A stretch of 64,000 nt of DNA from Nocardia bhagyanarayanae (GTDB lineage: Bacteria > Actinomycetota > Actinomycetes > Mycobacteriales > Mycobacteriaceae). A program made the translations under genes and the position numbers. The notes beneath the pieces were generated by a model. That model worked only from the letters and a program-made list of their open reading frames with translations. It did not search any database and had not been told where the DNA came from. Shown here piece after piece: positions 19,038-28,219 of this stretch (position 1 is its first letter; every line of letters starts with the position of its first letter). The stretch is taken from NCBI RefSeq assembly GCF_006716565.1, contig NZ_VFPG01000001.1, positions 62,001 through 126,000 on the forward strand. The letters are read 5' to 3'.

Positions 19038-21844
19038 TCGCCCACCGCCTCGGCGCCCAGGGTGAACAGGTCGCGCAGTTCGTCGGTGCTCAGCTCGGTG
19101 ATCCAGTTCTCCCCCGCGCCGACGGCCAGGTCGGCGAGCCTGCGTTTGCCGTTGATCATCTCGTCGATCCGCTCCTCGATGGTGTCGACGCAGACGAGCT
19201 TGCGCACCTGTACCGCGCGTCGCTGGCCGATGCGGAAGGCGCGGTCGGTCGCCTGGTTCTCCACCGCCGGGTTCCACCAACGGTCCAGGTGCACCACGTG
19301 ATTGGCGGCCGTCAGGTTCAATCCGGTGCCACCGGCCTTGAGCGACAACAACATCAGCGGCGGACCGTCCTCGGCCTGGAAGCCGGTCACCATGGCGTCG
19401 CGGCGACGTTTGGGCACGCCGCCGTGCAGGAACGGGATCGGGGCGCCGAAGCGCTCGGCGAGGTACGGCGCGACGAGCTCACCGAACTCGCGGAACTGGG
19501 TGAACAGCAACGCCTTCTCGCCGTCGGCGAGCACCGCGTCCACCACGTCCTCCACCAAGGCCAGCTTGCCGGAACGGTGCTTGCCGCGGGCCAGGACGCC
19601 GGAGCCGTCGCCGAGGAAGTGCGCGGGGTGGTTGCACACCTGCTTGAGGCGGGTCAGCGCGCCGAGCACAGCGCCCTTGCGCGCCATGCCTTTCGCGTTC
19701 TTTATCTTGTCCATCATGTCGTCGACCACCGCCTGGTACAGCGCGGCCTGTTCGACGGTCAGGTTGGCGCGCACCGTCATCTCCAGCTTCTCCGGCAGGT
19801 CGCTGATGACGGACGGATCGGTCTTCACCCGGCGCAGCACGAACGGCTGGGTGACGAAGCGCAGCCGCGAGATCGCGTTCTGATCGTTCTCCCGCTCGAT
19901 CGGCACCGCGAACCGCGCGCGGAAGGTCTGCGGGCTGCCGAGGAGTTTCGGCATCGCGAAATCCAGCAGGGAACGCAGTTCCTCGAGCCGGTTCTCGACG
20001 GGAGTTCCGGTAAGGGCCAAGCGATGTCGCGCCTTCAGCGAGCGGGCAGCGCGGGCCTGGCGCGTCGCGGCGTTCTTGATGTGCTGTGCCTCGTCGAGCA
20101 CGACGCGCTCCCAGTCCTGTCTGCCAAGCGCCTCGACATCCCTGGCGAGCAGCGAGTAGGTGGTGAGCACCAGGTCCGCTTCGGCGATCGCCGCGTCCAG
20201 GTCCGCGCCGTCCCGTCTGTCCGCGCCGTGGTGGACCAGTACGCGCAGGTCGGGTGCGAACCGCTCGGCCTCGCGCTGCCAGTTACCGACCACCGACATC
20301 GGGCACACCAGCAGCGTGGGACCCGGACCACCGGACTGTTCCCGCTCGTGCACGAGCAGGGCGAGCACCTGGATCGTCTTGCCGAGGCCCATGTCGTCGG
20401 CGAGAATCGCGCCGCAACCCATTCGGCTCATGGTGACCAGCCAGGACAGCCCGCGCAGCTGGTAGGGACGCAGCTGCGCCTTGAGACCGCTCGGTGCGGG
20501 CACCGGCTCCGCGTCGTGCTGCCGATCGAACAGGTCGGCCGCCCATCCGGTGGCGGTGACCTCGGTGATCGGCACCTGCTCGACGCGCCCGCTCGCCAGT
20601 TCGCCGATCATGTCGGCGAAGGTGATCGGCGAATCGTCGCTGTGCGCGGCGACATAGCGGGCCGCGGCGGCGAGCGCCTTGTGATCGGCCTGCACCCACT
20701 CGCCGCGCAACTGGACGAGATCGGATTTGGCGCGCACGAGGCGCTCCATCTCGGCCCTGGTCAGCACGGTGTCGCCGAGCGCCAATTCCCAACGGTAACG
20801 GACCAATCCGCGCATACCGACGGTGCTCTCCGCCGCCGGGACCCCGCTCTCCACGCGCAAGCGCATGGACGGCGCGGAGATGCTCCACGCGCGCGGCAGC
20901 AGCAACCGGACGCCCGCCGCCTGCAACGCGTGCGCGCCGTGCGCGACGAGATCGGCGACCACCTCGGTGGGCAGCAGCAGATCCATGGTGCGCGGATCGG
21001 TCGGCAGATCGCGCAGGCGTGGGTACGCGCGCTGCGCCTCCCCCAGCTTGTCGATCGCGGTGCGCACCAGGCTCGGGTCGCCGTGCAGCGGGATCGGCGA
21101 CGGCGCCTCCCCCTCGGTGCGCAGGCAGACCTCGAGCCGCCACAGCGCTACCGACTCGTCGGCGACGCCCAGTTCGCCGTCCGGCTCCAGCAGGCGAAGC
21201 ACAAGTTCCGGCTCGTCCACGGTGAGACTGGCCCGCCAGCGCTCCAGCACCTCGGCGAGCTGATGACTGCCGCTGTCGAGCGGGCTGTCGCCGACCAGTG
21301 CGGCGAGCAGCGGGTGCGACGGCGGCGGACCGCCCAGCAGCCGCCTGGCGATCGGGTCGGTCAGTTCGCCGACGAGGTCTTCCAGCACGGCGGCGGGGCG
21401 TCCGGCCGCATGCAGTGCGGCCGGTGCGGCCACCGTGAGCTCGGCCAGCCAGGCGCGCTGGGCCGCGCCGCCGACCAGCCGCCAGCGCACCCACCATTGG
21501 CCGTCGTCCCTGCGCAGTTCCGGGACGACCCGCCCGGCCCTGACCCAGCGTTCGACACCGTGCGCGACATGGGCGAGAAAGCGCAGATCACCCGCGACGG
21601 CCGAAGCGGGCAGCGGCTGGCGCAACGCCGCGGCGGCGGCCTCGGGCGCTAGCGCGTGCGCGCGCACCGTAGCGAGCTCGGCCGCACCGCCCGCGGGCAC
21701 GAGCACCTCGGCCCGGTGCCGGAACCGTGACGCGCGCAGGACGGCGCCCAGCGGGTCGGGCAGCGCGTCCGGCACCCCGTCGTCGGTCCACAGCAGCAGA
21801 CCGGCGCCAGGCGACCACAGTCCGTGCAGCATCCGCCCATCCAA
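19034..21844 (-). CDS. helZ: SNF2-family helicase (HelZ-like)
   Basis: This 936-residue Swi2/Snf2 ATPase has a long N-terminal region of about 430 residues specific to the HelZ type. The motor follows: motif I ADDMGLGKTIQVLAL near 480, motif II DEAQHIKN near 583, and motif III ALTGTPVENRLEELRSLLDF. Lobe 2 carries TGLNLTAANHVVHLDRWWNP and ATDRAFRIGQ. It would translocate on nucleic acid using ATP. An alternative start ATG at 21832 (MLHGLWSPG) fits the family N-terminus equally well. It is transcribed with the SWIM-protein gene. Confidence 0.9.
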   Translation of the reverse strand: MDGRMLHGLWSPGAGLLLWTDDGVPDALPDPLGAVLRASRFRHRAEVLVPAGGAAELATVRAHALAPEAAAAALRQPLPASAVAGDLRFLAHVAHGVERWVRAGRVVPELRRDDGQWWVRWRLVGGAAQRAWLAELTVAAPAALHAAGRPAAVLEDLVGELTDPIARRLLGGPPPSHPLLAALVGDSPLDSGSHQLAEVLERWRASLTVDEPELVLRLLEPDGELGVADESVALWRLEVCLRTEGEAPSPIPLHGDPSLVRTAIDKLGEAQRAYPRLRDLPTDPRTMDLLLPTEVVADLVAHGAHALQAAGVRLLLPRAWSISAPSMRLRVESGVPAAESTVGMRGLVRYRWELALGDTVLTRAEMERLVRAKSDLVQLRGEWVQADHKALAAAARYVAAHSDDSPITFADMIGELASGRVEQVPITEVTATGWAADLFDRQHDAEPVPAPSGLKAQLRPYQLRGLSWLVTMSRMGCGAILADDMGLGKTIQVLALLVHEREQSGGPGPTLLVCPMSVVGNWQREAERFAPDLRVLVHHGADRRDGADLDAAIAEADLVLTTYSLLARDVEALGRQDWERVVLDEAQHIKNAATRQARAARSLKARHRLALTGTPVENRLEELRSLLDFAMPKLLGSPQTFRARFAVPIERENDQNAISRLRFVTQPFVLRRVKTDPSVISDLPEKLEMTVRANLTVEQAALYQAVVDDMMDKIKNAKGMARKGAVLGALTRLKQVCNHPAHFLGDGSGVLARGKHRSGKLALVEDVVDAVLADGEKALLFTQFREFGELVAPYLAERFGAPIPFLHGGVPKRRRDAMVTGFQAEDGPPLMLLSLKAGGTGLNLTAANHVVHLDRWWNPAVENQATDRAFRIGQRRAVQVRKLVCVDTIEERIDEMINGKRRLADLAVGAGENWITELSTDELRDLFTLGAEAVGE

Positions 21845-21930
21845 TCAGGTGGGTCCGACACTTCGCCGTGCGGTGCGCGCGGTGTTCCGTCGGCGCCGGT
21901 CGTGCATGCGAAATTCGCGGTTCAGGGGCA

Positions 21931-22088
21931 CTATGGACGGTACCGAGAGCACGCCGCCACCAGCGGAGACAGCCCAGGCCGAGTGGTATCGGGCAGTCGT
22001 CGACGCGTCCCCGAGCTGCACCGGGGATGTGCTGCTACCGTTGGCGCCGCTTTCGGCACATACTGAGATATTCGCTGGTCACGACTGA
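21931..22088 (+). CDS. possible small protein (52 aa)
   Basis: The ATG at 21931 follows CAGGGG at 5-nt spacing and the frame stays open for 52 codons with moderate GC bias at third positions. No domain is recognised. It lies 38 nt before the next plus-strand gene. The evidence is weak and it may be leader sequence. Confidence 0.25.
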
Positions 22089-22126
22089 TAACCACAGCTG
22101 GGCGTCAACGAGCGGAGGGCAGCAGC

Positions 22127-22489
22127 ATGACGATTCTGCTCCAGGTACTCGAGCAGAGCTTCACGCCTACTACGCATTGGGAACGGCGCAAGTACACCTT
22201 CGTCAACACCGCCAAGATCGTCGGGATGCGTCTCGACGGCGAGTGCGGCGTGTGGCTGGACCTGTCACGTCCGGGGGAATCGCAGCACCTCGCGAACACC
22301 CCGGACCCACGTGAGGCGATCACGTTCCTGCTCACCACCTTCGCCAAGATCGCCGAGTGCGAGGAGCGCGGCGGCTCGTGGTTGATCGGGCACGACGGCG
22401 CGCACACCGAGTCCATCGCGGCGACCCGTTATCCGCCGCGGGCCAGCCAGGTCGCCGACGACGACCTGCTCGCGCGCGCCTGGTTGTGA
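22127..22489 (+). CDS. hypothetical protein (120 aa)
   Basis: The ATG has GGAGGGCAGCAGC upstream, a strong ribosome-binding site. The product is soluble-looking, with no signal peptide or membrane helix. It has an N-terminal MTILLQVLEQSFTP, a region containing ECGVWLDLSRPG, and a C-terminal part with DDDLLARAWL. I do not recognise the family. It stands between the divergently transcribed helicase and the HNH lipoprotein gene. Confidence 0.6.
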   Translation: MTILLQVLEQSFTPTTHWERRKYTFVNTAKIVGMRLDGECGVWLDLSRPGESQHLANTPDPREAITFLLTTFAKIAECEERGGSWLIGHDGAHTESIAATRYPPRASQVADDDLLARAWL

Positions 22490-22560
22490 GCAACGCCGGC
22501 AACTGATCGGCGTCCCGCCGAAACCTTCGAATGTCGGTGCCCGCGAGTACAAATGGCACC

Positions 22561-23268
22561 GTGCGTGCGGACATCCTTGGTCGTTTGCTCGCGCCGCTCC
22601 TCGCGGCGCTGCTGCTGGCCGGCTGCGTCGGGTGGTCCGCCGGACCGGTCGACCCCGCGCCGGGTAGCCCCAGCCGGGCCCAACTCGAACAGTTGCTCGC
22701 CGAGGTGCGGGTCGTCGCCGAGCGGCCGCGGCCCGGCGGCTACGAGCGCGACTGCGGGAACGGCCAGGGCTGCGTCTTCGGGCCGTCCTGGACGGACGAC
22801 TACGACGGGCCCGGCGGGCACGACGGCTGCGACACCCGCAACAACGTGCTCGCCGCCCAGCTCACCGACGTGCGCTTCCGTCCGGGCACCCGCGACTGCG
22901 TCGTCGTGTCGGGCACGCTCGACGACCCGTACACCGGTGAACGGAGCACGTTCCGCAAGGCCGACGCCCGCGCCGTGCAGATCGACCACGTCTACCCGCT
23001 CGCGGCCGCCTGGGACATGGGCGCGTTCGCTTGGCCGCCGCAGCAGCGCGTCCGGTTCGCCAACGACGTCGAGACGAATCTCCTGGTCACCTCGGCGGGC
23101 GTCAACCAGGCCAAAGGCGACAGCACGCCCGCGGAATGGCTGCCGCCGTCGCGCGCGAACCACTGTTTCTACGCGGGCCGCTACCTCACCGTCGCGGTGC
23201 GCTACGACCTGCCGCTGACCGCCGCCGACAACGCCACGCTGCACGACGTCGCCCGGACGTGTCCTTGA
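22561..23268 (+). CDS. secreted lipoprotein with HNH nuclease domain (DUF1524-like)
   Basis: From the GTG at 22561 the product is 235 residues. It starts with a short hydrophobic leader and the lipobox LLAGC, so it is predicted to be exported and lipidated. The mature part has the DUF1524/HNH pattern: a QIDHVYPLAAAWDMGA block with the catalytic D-H pair, ETNLLVTSAGVNQAKGD, and the characteristic WLPP. Four cysteines may form disulfides. An ATG at 22531 would add 10 residues before the leader. Neither start has a clear Shine-Dalgarno sequence, and a possible -10 (TACAAAT) just upstream could make the GTG leaderless. A role in DNA scavenging or competition is possible. Confidence 0.82.
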   Translation: MRADILGRLLAPLLAALLLAGCVGWSAGPVDPAPGSPSRAQLEQLLAEVRVVAERPRPGGYERDCGNGQGCVFGPSWTDDYDGPGGHDGCDTRNNVLAAQLTDVRFRPGTRDCVVVSGTLDDPYTGERSTFRKADARAVQIDHVYPLAAAWDMGAFAWPPQQRVRFANDVETNLLVTSAGVNQAKGDSTPAEWLPPSRANHCFYAGRYLTVAVRYDLPLTAADNATLHDVARTCP

Positions 23269-23309
23269 CCCGCGACGGCGAGCGCCGAATCCCGGTGGTC
23301 GCCGGGGAC

Positions 23310-24131
23310 CTACTGTGCTCCCGTGGCGACCGGTCGCTTCGGATCGTTCGACCACTGCGACCAGGAGCCCGGGTACAGCGCGGCCTCGACGCCCGCGACC
23401 GCGAGCGCGGCGACCTGGTGGGCGGCGGTGACGCCGGAACCGCAGTACACCGCGACCGGGCCGGAGCCGAAACCGGCGAAGCGCTCTCGCAATTCGGCCG
23501 CGGCGCGGAAACGTCCGTCCGCGTCGAGGTTCTCGGCGGTCGGCGCGCTCACCGCGCCGGGGATGTGCCCGGCTTTGGGGTCGACCGGCTCGACCTCGCC
23601 GCGATACCGCTCGCCCGCGCGAGCGTCGAGCAGCACGCCCTTCCACTTGGCGACGGCGTCGGCGTCGACCACCGGCAGCTGGCCGGGCCGCAGTTCGACG
23701 TCGCCCGGTTCCGGATCGGGTTCGGCGCCCGCGGCGAGCTCGCCGCCCGCGTTCGTCCAGGCGGGCAGGCCGCCGTCGAGAATGCGCACGTCGGCGATGC
23801 CCGCCCAGCGCAGCAGCCACCAGGCGCGCGCCGCGGCCATGCCGCCGGTCGCGTCGTAGACGACCACCGCATCGCCGGTGCGGATGCCCCAGCTACGCGC
23901 GCACTTCTCCAGCTGCGCGATATCGGGAAGCGGATGCCGTCCGCGGGCGGGTGAGGGCGGTGCGGCCAGCTCGGTCTCCATATCGACGAAGACGGCGCCG
24001 GGGATGTGCCCCTCCAGATAGTGCTGCGGCCCGTCCGGGTCGCCGAGCGCCCATCGCACATCGAGCAAGCGAACCCGCTTGTCCGCCAGGGCTTTGCGAA
24101 GTTCCCCCGCAGAGATCAGTACCGCGCTCAA
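23310..24131 (-). CDS. thiosulfate/3-mercaptopyruvate sulfurtransferase (tandem rhodanese, SseB-like)
   Basis: This 273-residue protein has two rhodanese domains. The N-terminal inactive one contains LDVRWALGDP and GHIPGAVFVDM. The C-terminal one has catalytic Cys230 in VYCGSGVTAAHQV. The CGSGVT-type loop favours mercaptopyruvate or thiosulfate sulfurtransferase. It is similar in length and order to mycobacterial SseB. It would transfer sulfane sulfur to cyanide or thiol acceptors in the cytoplasm. It is convergent with the HNH lipoprotein gene (41-nt gap) and divergent from benE. Confidence 0.9.
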   Translation of the reverse strand: MSAVLISAGELRKALADKRVRLLDVRWALGDPDGPQHYLEGHIPGAVFVDMETELAAPPSPARGRHPLPDIAQLEKCARSWGIRTGDAVVVYDATGGMAAARAWWLLRWAGIADVRILDGGLPAWTNAGGELAAGAEPDPEPGDVELRPGQLPVVDADAVAKWKGVLLDARAGERYRGEVEPVDPKAGHIPGAVSAPTAENLDADGRFRAAAELRERFAGFGSGPVAVYCGSGVTAAHQVAALAVAGVEAALYPGSWSQWSNDPKRPVATGAQ

Positions 24132-24282
24132 CCCAGCTCCTCGTCCAGTTTCTCTCGCGCGCCGACCGTCTCACCATAATCGACATCGCCGGACGAAGTC
24201 CGTGGTTGGCCGCGGCGAAGTCGGTCCAGTTTCCCGGCACTGGCCGGTGACACTCCGGCTGACCAGCGGCATCATCCGAACA

Positions 24283-25653
24283 ATGCCCACGACGATTTCC
24301 AGGCCCGCCGGGCTCGCACAGCCACTCGGGGCGGGCGCGGTGACCGCGCTCGTCGGGTTCACCAGTTCGTTCGCGGTGGTGCTGAGCGGGTTGACGGCGG
24401 TCGGCGCCACCGCGGCCCAAGCCGCGTCCGGACTTCTCGCGCTGTGCGTCACCCAGGGCATCGGGATCATCCTGCTCAGCTACCGCTACCGGATGCCGAT
24501 CACGCTGGCCTGGTCGACGCCCGGCGCCGCGCTGCTCGCGGGCGCCGGCACGATCGCGGGCGGCTGGCAGGCCGCGCTCGGGGCGTTCGCGCTCACCGGA
24601 GTGCTGATCGTGATCACCGGGTTGTGGCAGCGGCTGGGAAATCTGGTCGCCGCGATTCCGGTCGAGATCGCGCAGGCCATGCTGGCGGGCGTGCTGTTGC
24701 CGATGTGCCTCGCGCCGGTCGAGGCGGTGGCGACCAGCCCGGCGGTGGTGGTTCCGGTGATCGCGGTGTGGCTGGCGCTCCAGCGTTTCGCCAAGCGCTG
24801 GGCGGTGATCGCCGCGTTCGTCGTCGCCGCCGTCGGCGCCGGGGTGAGCATCGTGGTCGAGCATCGCGAACTCGATCTCGCCGCCATGGCGCCGACAGTG
24901 GAACTCGCCCTGCCGCAGTGGAATTGGCAAGCCATGATCGGCATCGCCATTCCGCTCTACATCGTCACCATGGCCTCGCAGAACATTCCGGGCACCGCGG
25001 TGATGCGCTCGTTCGACTACCAGGTGCCGTGGCGCGCGGCGATGGCCGTCACCGGTATCGGCACCATACTGGGCGCACCCGCGGGCGGTCACGCCATCAA
25101 TCTGGCCGCGATCAGCGCCGCCCTGTCCGCCGCGCCCGCCGCGCACCCGGACCCGAAGCGCCGGTGGATCGCGGCCTGTACCGCGGGAGTCGCCTACCTG
25201 CTACTGGCGCTCGGCTCGGCGGCGCTGGTCACCCTGGTGGCCGCCGCGCCGGAGGGGACGCTGGAAACGGTGGCCGGACTCGCGCTGCTGGCGACGCTCG
25301 CGGCGGCGCTGGCGGGTGCCCTGCGCTCCGAACAGCACCGCGAGGCGGGGGTGATCACCTTCGTGATCGCCGCGTCCGGCGTGGGATTTCTCGGCATCGG
25401 GGCCGCGTTCTGGGCGCTGCTCGCGGGGTTGGTCGTGCGTCGGGTGCTGGACACGCGAGCCGCGCCGGAGGCGACCTCCAGCCGAACACCGCGGGCTTCG
25501 TCAGCCCCAGAGCCGCAGGCGGAGTCGGACTCTCGGCCACGGGTGGCGGCCGACTTCGGACCGCAGCCGACATCCAGCTCCACGCCGCAGCCGACATCCA
25601 GTACCACACCGCAGCCGACACCCAGCACCACGGCGCACGTGACATACAGATGA
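24283..25653 (+). CDS. benE: BenE-type benzoate/proton symporter
   Basis: This 456-residue inner-membrane transporter has about 11-12 hydrophobic helices. BenE-family blocks are evident: YRMPITLAWSTPGAALL, IPVEIAQAMLAGVLLPMC, VTMASQNIPGTAVMRSFDY, and a GAPAGGHAINLAAISAAL loop. The family imports benzoate with protons, but no benzoate catabolic genes are in view, so the substrate may differ. The ATG at 24283 was chosen at the start of family similarity; a GTG at 24247 is possible. The last about 45 residues are Ser/Thr/Pro/Gln-rich and encoded by a 24-nt tandem repeat, unlike typical BenE tails. Confidence 0.87.
   Translation: MPTTISRPAGLAQPLGAGAVTALVGFTSSFAVVLSGLTAVGATAAQAASGLLALCVTQGIGIILLSYRYRMPITLAWSTPGAALLAGAGTIAGGWQAALGAFALTGVLIVITGLWQRLGNLVAAIPVEIAQAMLAGVLLPMCLAPVEAVATSPAVVVPVIAVWLALQRFAKRWAVIAAFVVAAVGAGVSIVVEHRELDLAAMAPTVELALPQWNWQAMIGIAIPLYIVTMASQNIPGTAVMRSFDYQVPWRAAMAVTGIGTILGAPAGGHAINLAAISAALSAAPAAHPDPKRRWIAACTAGVAYLLLALGSAALVTLVAAAPEGTLETVAGLALLATLAAALAGALRSEQHREAGVITFVIAASGVGFLGIGAAFWALLAGLVVRRVLDTRAAPEATSSRTPRASSAPEPQAESDSRPRVAADFGPQPTSSSTPQPTSSTTPQPTPSTTAHVTYR
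25561..25632 (+). repeat. 24-nt tandem repeat encoding the BenE C-terminal tail
   Basis: Three consecutive 24-nt units (core CCGCAGCCGACATCCAG) encode PQPTSSST-like octapeptides. Degenerate copies continue past the stop codon, with a recognisable relative near 25820-25845. The period equals that of the NRPS repeat. Confidence 0.75.
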
Positions 25654-25849
25654 GCACAGCAGACGGTGTCCAGCACTACCCCCGCAGGCGGCGTCTGCCT
25701 CCCCGCTCGCGTCGGCCTCTGTGCACGCGGCACCCGTCTGTGCGCCGCAAGCGACGGCCCGGCGGAGCGCCGCACGGGGACAGCCACCGCCGGGCACAGG
25801 TCACACCAGGCACCGCGCCGCAGGCGTCATCCAGCACCGCGCCCGGTAA

Positions 25850-27217
25850 CTAAATCCGGCTGAGCAGGGTGAGCGGGTCTTCCAGGAGTCCAGCGGTGGT
25901 CGCGAGGAAGCGCGCGGCCAGTTCGCCGTCGATCATGCGGTGGTCGAAGCTGACGCCGAGCGTGGTCACCCAGCGGACGGCGAGCTCGTCGCGGAAGACC
26001 CAGGGCCGCTTGCGAATCGAACCGAGGCACAGGATCGCGGCCTCGCCGGGATTGACCAGCGGCACCCCGGTGTCGACGCCGAAGACGCCGACGTTCGTGA
26101 TGGTGAAGGTGCCGCCGCGCAGGTCGGCCGGGGTCGCCGAGCCGGAGCGCGCGGTCTCGGCCAGCCAGCCGATCTCGCGGCACAGATCGCGCAGGCTCAG
26201 CGATTGCGCCTCTTTGAGATTGGGCACGAGCAGGCCGCGATCAGTGGCCACCGCGATGCCCAGATTCACGTAGTGCTTGGTGACGATCTGCTGATTCGCC
26301 TCGTCCCAATAGGCGTTGACGCCCGGGAATTCCGCGATGGCGGCCAGCGTCGCCTTGGCGACCAGCGCCAGCGGCGTGAGCGTCAGTCCCGCGAAGGATT
26401 TGGTGGTGCGCAGGTGGTCGAGCAGTTCCATCGACGCGGTGCAGTCGATCGTGACGAAGGCGCTGGCCTGCGGAATCGTCCGCGCGCTCGCCACCATGGC
26501 CGCCGCGGTCCGCTTGCGGATACCGGTGATCGGCGCCCGCTCCTCGCGCACCGCGGGACGGATCACGCCGGCGTTCGGCTCGGTGACCGTCTGCGCGGGG
26601 CGGTTCGCGGTCGCTATGTCGGTTGTGGGCGTGGCGGTTCGGGGCTGCGAGACGGGCACGGCGCCGCGGACGTCGTCGACCGTCACCGCTCCGTTCGGTC
26701 CGGAGCCGGCGACGAACCACAGGTCGATGCCGAGTTCCTTGGCCAGTTTGCGCGCGGCGGGCGTGGCCGCGGCGCGTCCCTCCGGTGCGGGCCTGCGCCG
26801 CCGCGACTCGACTTCGCCTTCCGGTCCGTAACCGACGAGCACCGACGTGCGGCCGTTGCCGTCGGCGGTGTCCGGTGGCGGAACGGCCGCGCCCGCGTCG
26901 GCTCCGGTGGACGACGGGACCGGCGCTCCGGTCGTGGCGGACTCCCGAGCGGTGGAAGGCGACGACTCGACCCGCACCCGGATCAGCGGCGCGCCCACCG
27001 CGACCGTCTCCCCCGGCTCGGCGAGCAACTCCTCGACCCGTCCCGCGAACGGCGAGGGCAGCGCCACCACGGCCTTGGCGGTCTCGACCTCCGCGATCGT
27101 CTGATTCAACTCGACGCTGTCGCCGACGGCCACCGACCAGGTCACCACTTCGGCCTCGGCGAGTCCCTCCCCGAGATCCGGGAGCCGGAATTCCAGAACG
27201 TGGCCGTCGTCTTCCAC
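25850..27217 (-). CDS. bkdC: branched-chain 2-oxoacid dehydrogenase E2, dihydrolipoyl acyltransferase
   Basis: This 455-residue protein has an N-terminal lipoyl domain with Lys48 in ETAKAVV, a long Pro/Ala/Ser/Thr linker, and a peripheral subunit-binding domain (ATPAARKLAKELGIDL, then GPNGAVTVDDV). The catalytic domain ends in VSFDHRMIDGE, with His426 and Asp430 as active-site residues. It transfers the branched acyl group from lipoamide to CoA, giving isobutyryl-, isovaleryl- or 2-methylbutyryl-CoA. The GTG start is 27 nt after the bkdB stop. It is the last gene of bkdABC and is convergent with benE. E3 is not encoded here. Confidence 0.93.
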   Translation of the reverse strand: MEDDGHVLEFRLPDLGEGLAEAEVVTWSVAVGDSVELNQTIAEVETAKAVVALPSPFAGRVEELLAEPGETVAVGAPLIRVRVESSPSTARESATTGAPVPSSTGADAGAAVPPPDTADGNGRTSVLVGYGPEGEVESRRRRPAPEGRAAATPAARKLAKELGIDLWFVAGSGPNGAVTVDDVRGAVPVSQPRTATPTTDIATANRPAQTVTEPNAGVIRPAVREERAPITGIRKRTAAAMVASARTIPQASAFVTIDCTASMELLDHLRTTKSFAGLTLTPLALVAKATLAAIAEFPGVNAYWDEANQQIVTKHYVNLGIAVATDRGLLVPNLKEAQSLSLRDLCREIGWLAETARSGSATPADLRGGTFTITNVGVFGVDTGVPLVNPGEAAILCLGSIRKRPWVFRDELAVRWVTTLGVSFDHRMIDGELAARFLATTAGLLEDPLTLLSRI

Positions 27218-27244
27218 GGTGCGCCTCTCGGATCGGGTCGGCGG

Positions 27245-28219
27245 TCAGGCGGCGAGCGAACGGTCGACCGCGGCGAGGATGCGGTCGGCGTCGGGCAGGT
27301 GGTGCTTCTCGAGCTTAGCCGGGGGGTAGGGGATGTCGAACCCGCCGACGCGGAGAACCGGCGACTCCAGTTGATAGAAGCAGCGTTCGGTGATCCGCGC
27401 CGCGATCTCGGCGCCGAGCCCACCGAAGACGGGAGCCTCGTGCACGATGACCAGCCTGCCGGTCTTGTCGACCGATTCCTCGACGGTGTCGAAATCGATC
27501 GGGGCGAGGCTGCGCAGATCGATGACCTCGAGCGAATGCCCTTCCTCGGCGGCGATTTTCGCGGCCGTGAGCGCGGTGGCGACGGTGCCGCCGTAGGCGA
27601 CGAGAGTGGCGTCCGCACCGGTGCGGCAGACCCTGGCCCGGTCCATCGGCAGCTCCGGCGGAGCGTCGAAGTCGACGTCGGCCTTGTCCCAGTAGCGCCG
27701 CTTCGGCTCGAAGAAGATGACCGGATCGTCCAGCGCGATCGCTTGGCGCACAAGGTGATAGGCGTCGGACGGATTGCTCGGCGTCACCACCCGCAGCCCC
27801 GCGGTGTGCGCGAAGTAAGCCTCCGGCGATTCCGAGTGGTGCTCCACCGAACCGATGCCGCCGCCGAACGGGATGCGAATCGTGATGGGCGCGACAACCT
27901 TTCCCTTGGTCCGGTAGTGGATCTTGGCCACCTGGGAGACGATCTGATCGAACGCCGGATAGACGAACCCGTCGAACTGGATCTCGCAGACCGGGCGGTA
28001 CCCGCGCAGCGCCATGCCGAAAGCCGTTCCGACGATGCCGGACTCGGCCAGCGGGGTGTCGATCACCCGGTTGTTCCCGAAGTCCTTCTGGAGCGTGTCG
28101 GTCACCCGGAAGACGCCGCCGAGCTTGCCGATGTCCTCGCCCATGAGCACGACCTTGGGATCGTCCTCCAGCGCCCGGCGCAGCCCGGTGTTCACCGCGT
28201 TGGCGAAGGTGGTGATCAT
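27245..28219 (-). CDS. bkdB: branched-chain 2-oxoacid dehydrogenase E1 beta subunit
   Basis: This 324-residue protein is a complete E1-beta. It has the N-terminal pyrimidine-binding domain (LMGEDIGKLGGVFRVTDTL, with GED), the RVIDTPLAESGIVGTAFGMA block, HHSESPEAYFAHTAGLRVV, and a transketolase C-terminal domain. With E1-alpha it performs TPP-dependent decarboxylation of 2-oxoisovalerate and related keto acids. The ATG at 28219 overlaps the bkdA stop codon (ATGA), giving equal subunit synthesis. Confidence 0.93.
   Translation of the reverse strand: MITTFANAVNTGLRRALEDDPKVVLMGEDIGKLGGVFRVTDTLQKDFGNNRVIDTPLAESGIVGTAFGMALRGYRPVCEIQFDGFVYPAFDQIVSQVAKIHYRTKGKVVAPITIRIPFGGGIGSVEHHSESPEAYFAHTAGLRVVTPSNPSDAYHLVRQAIALDDPVIFFEPKRRYWDKADVDFDAPPELPMDRARVCRTGADATLVAYGGTVATALTAAKIAAEEGHSLEVIDLRSLAPIDFDTVEESVDKTGRLVIVHEAPVFGGLGAEIAARITERCFYQLESPVLRVGGFDIPYPPAKLEKHHLPDADRILAAVDRSLAA

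Noticed and set aside
26241..26720. Alternative minus-strand frames within bkdC as an overlapping gene
   Set aside because: They are Arg-rich shadows with no family motif, while bkdC has complete lipoyl, subunit-binding and catalytic domains.
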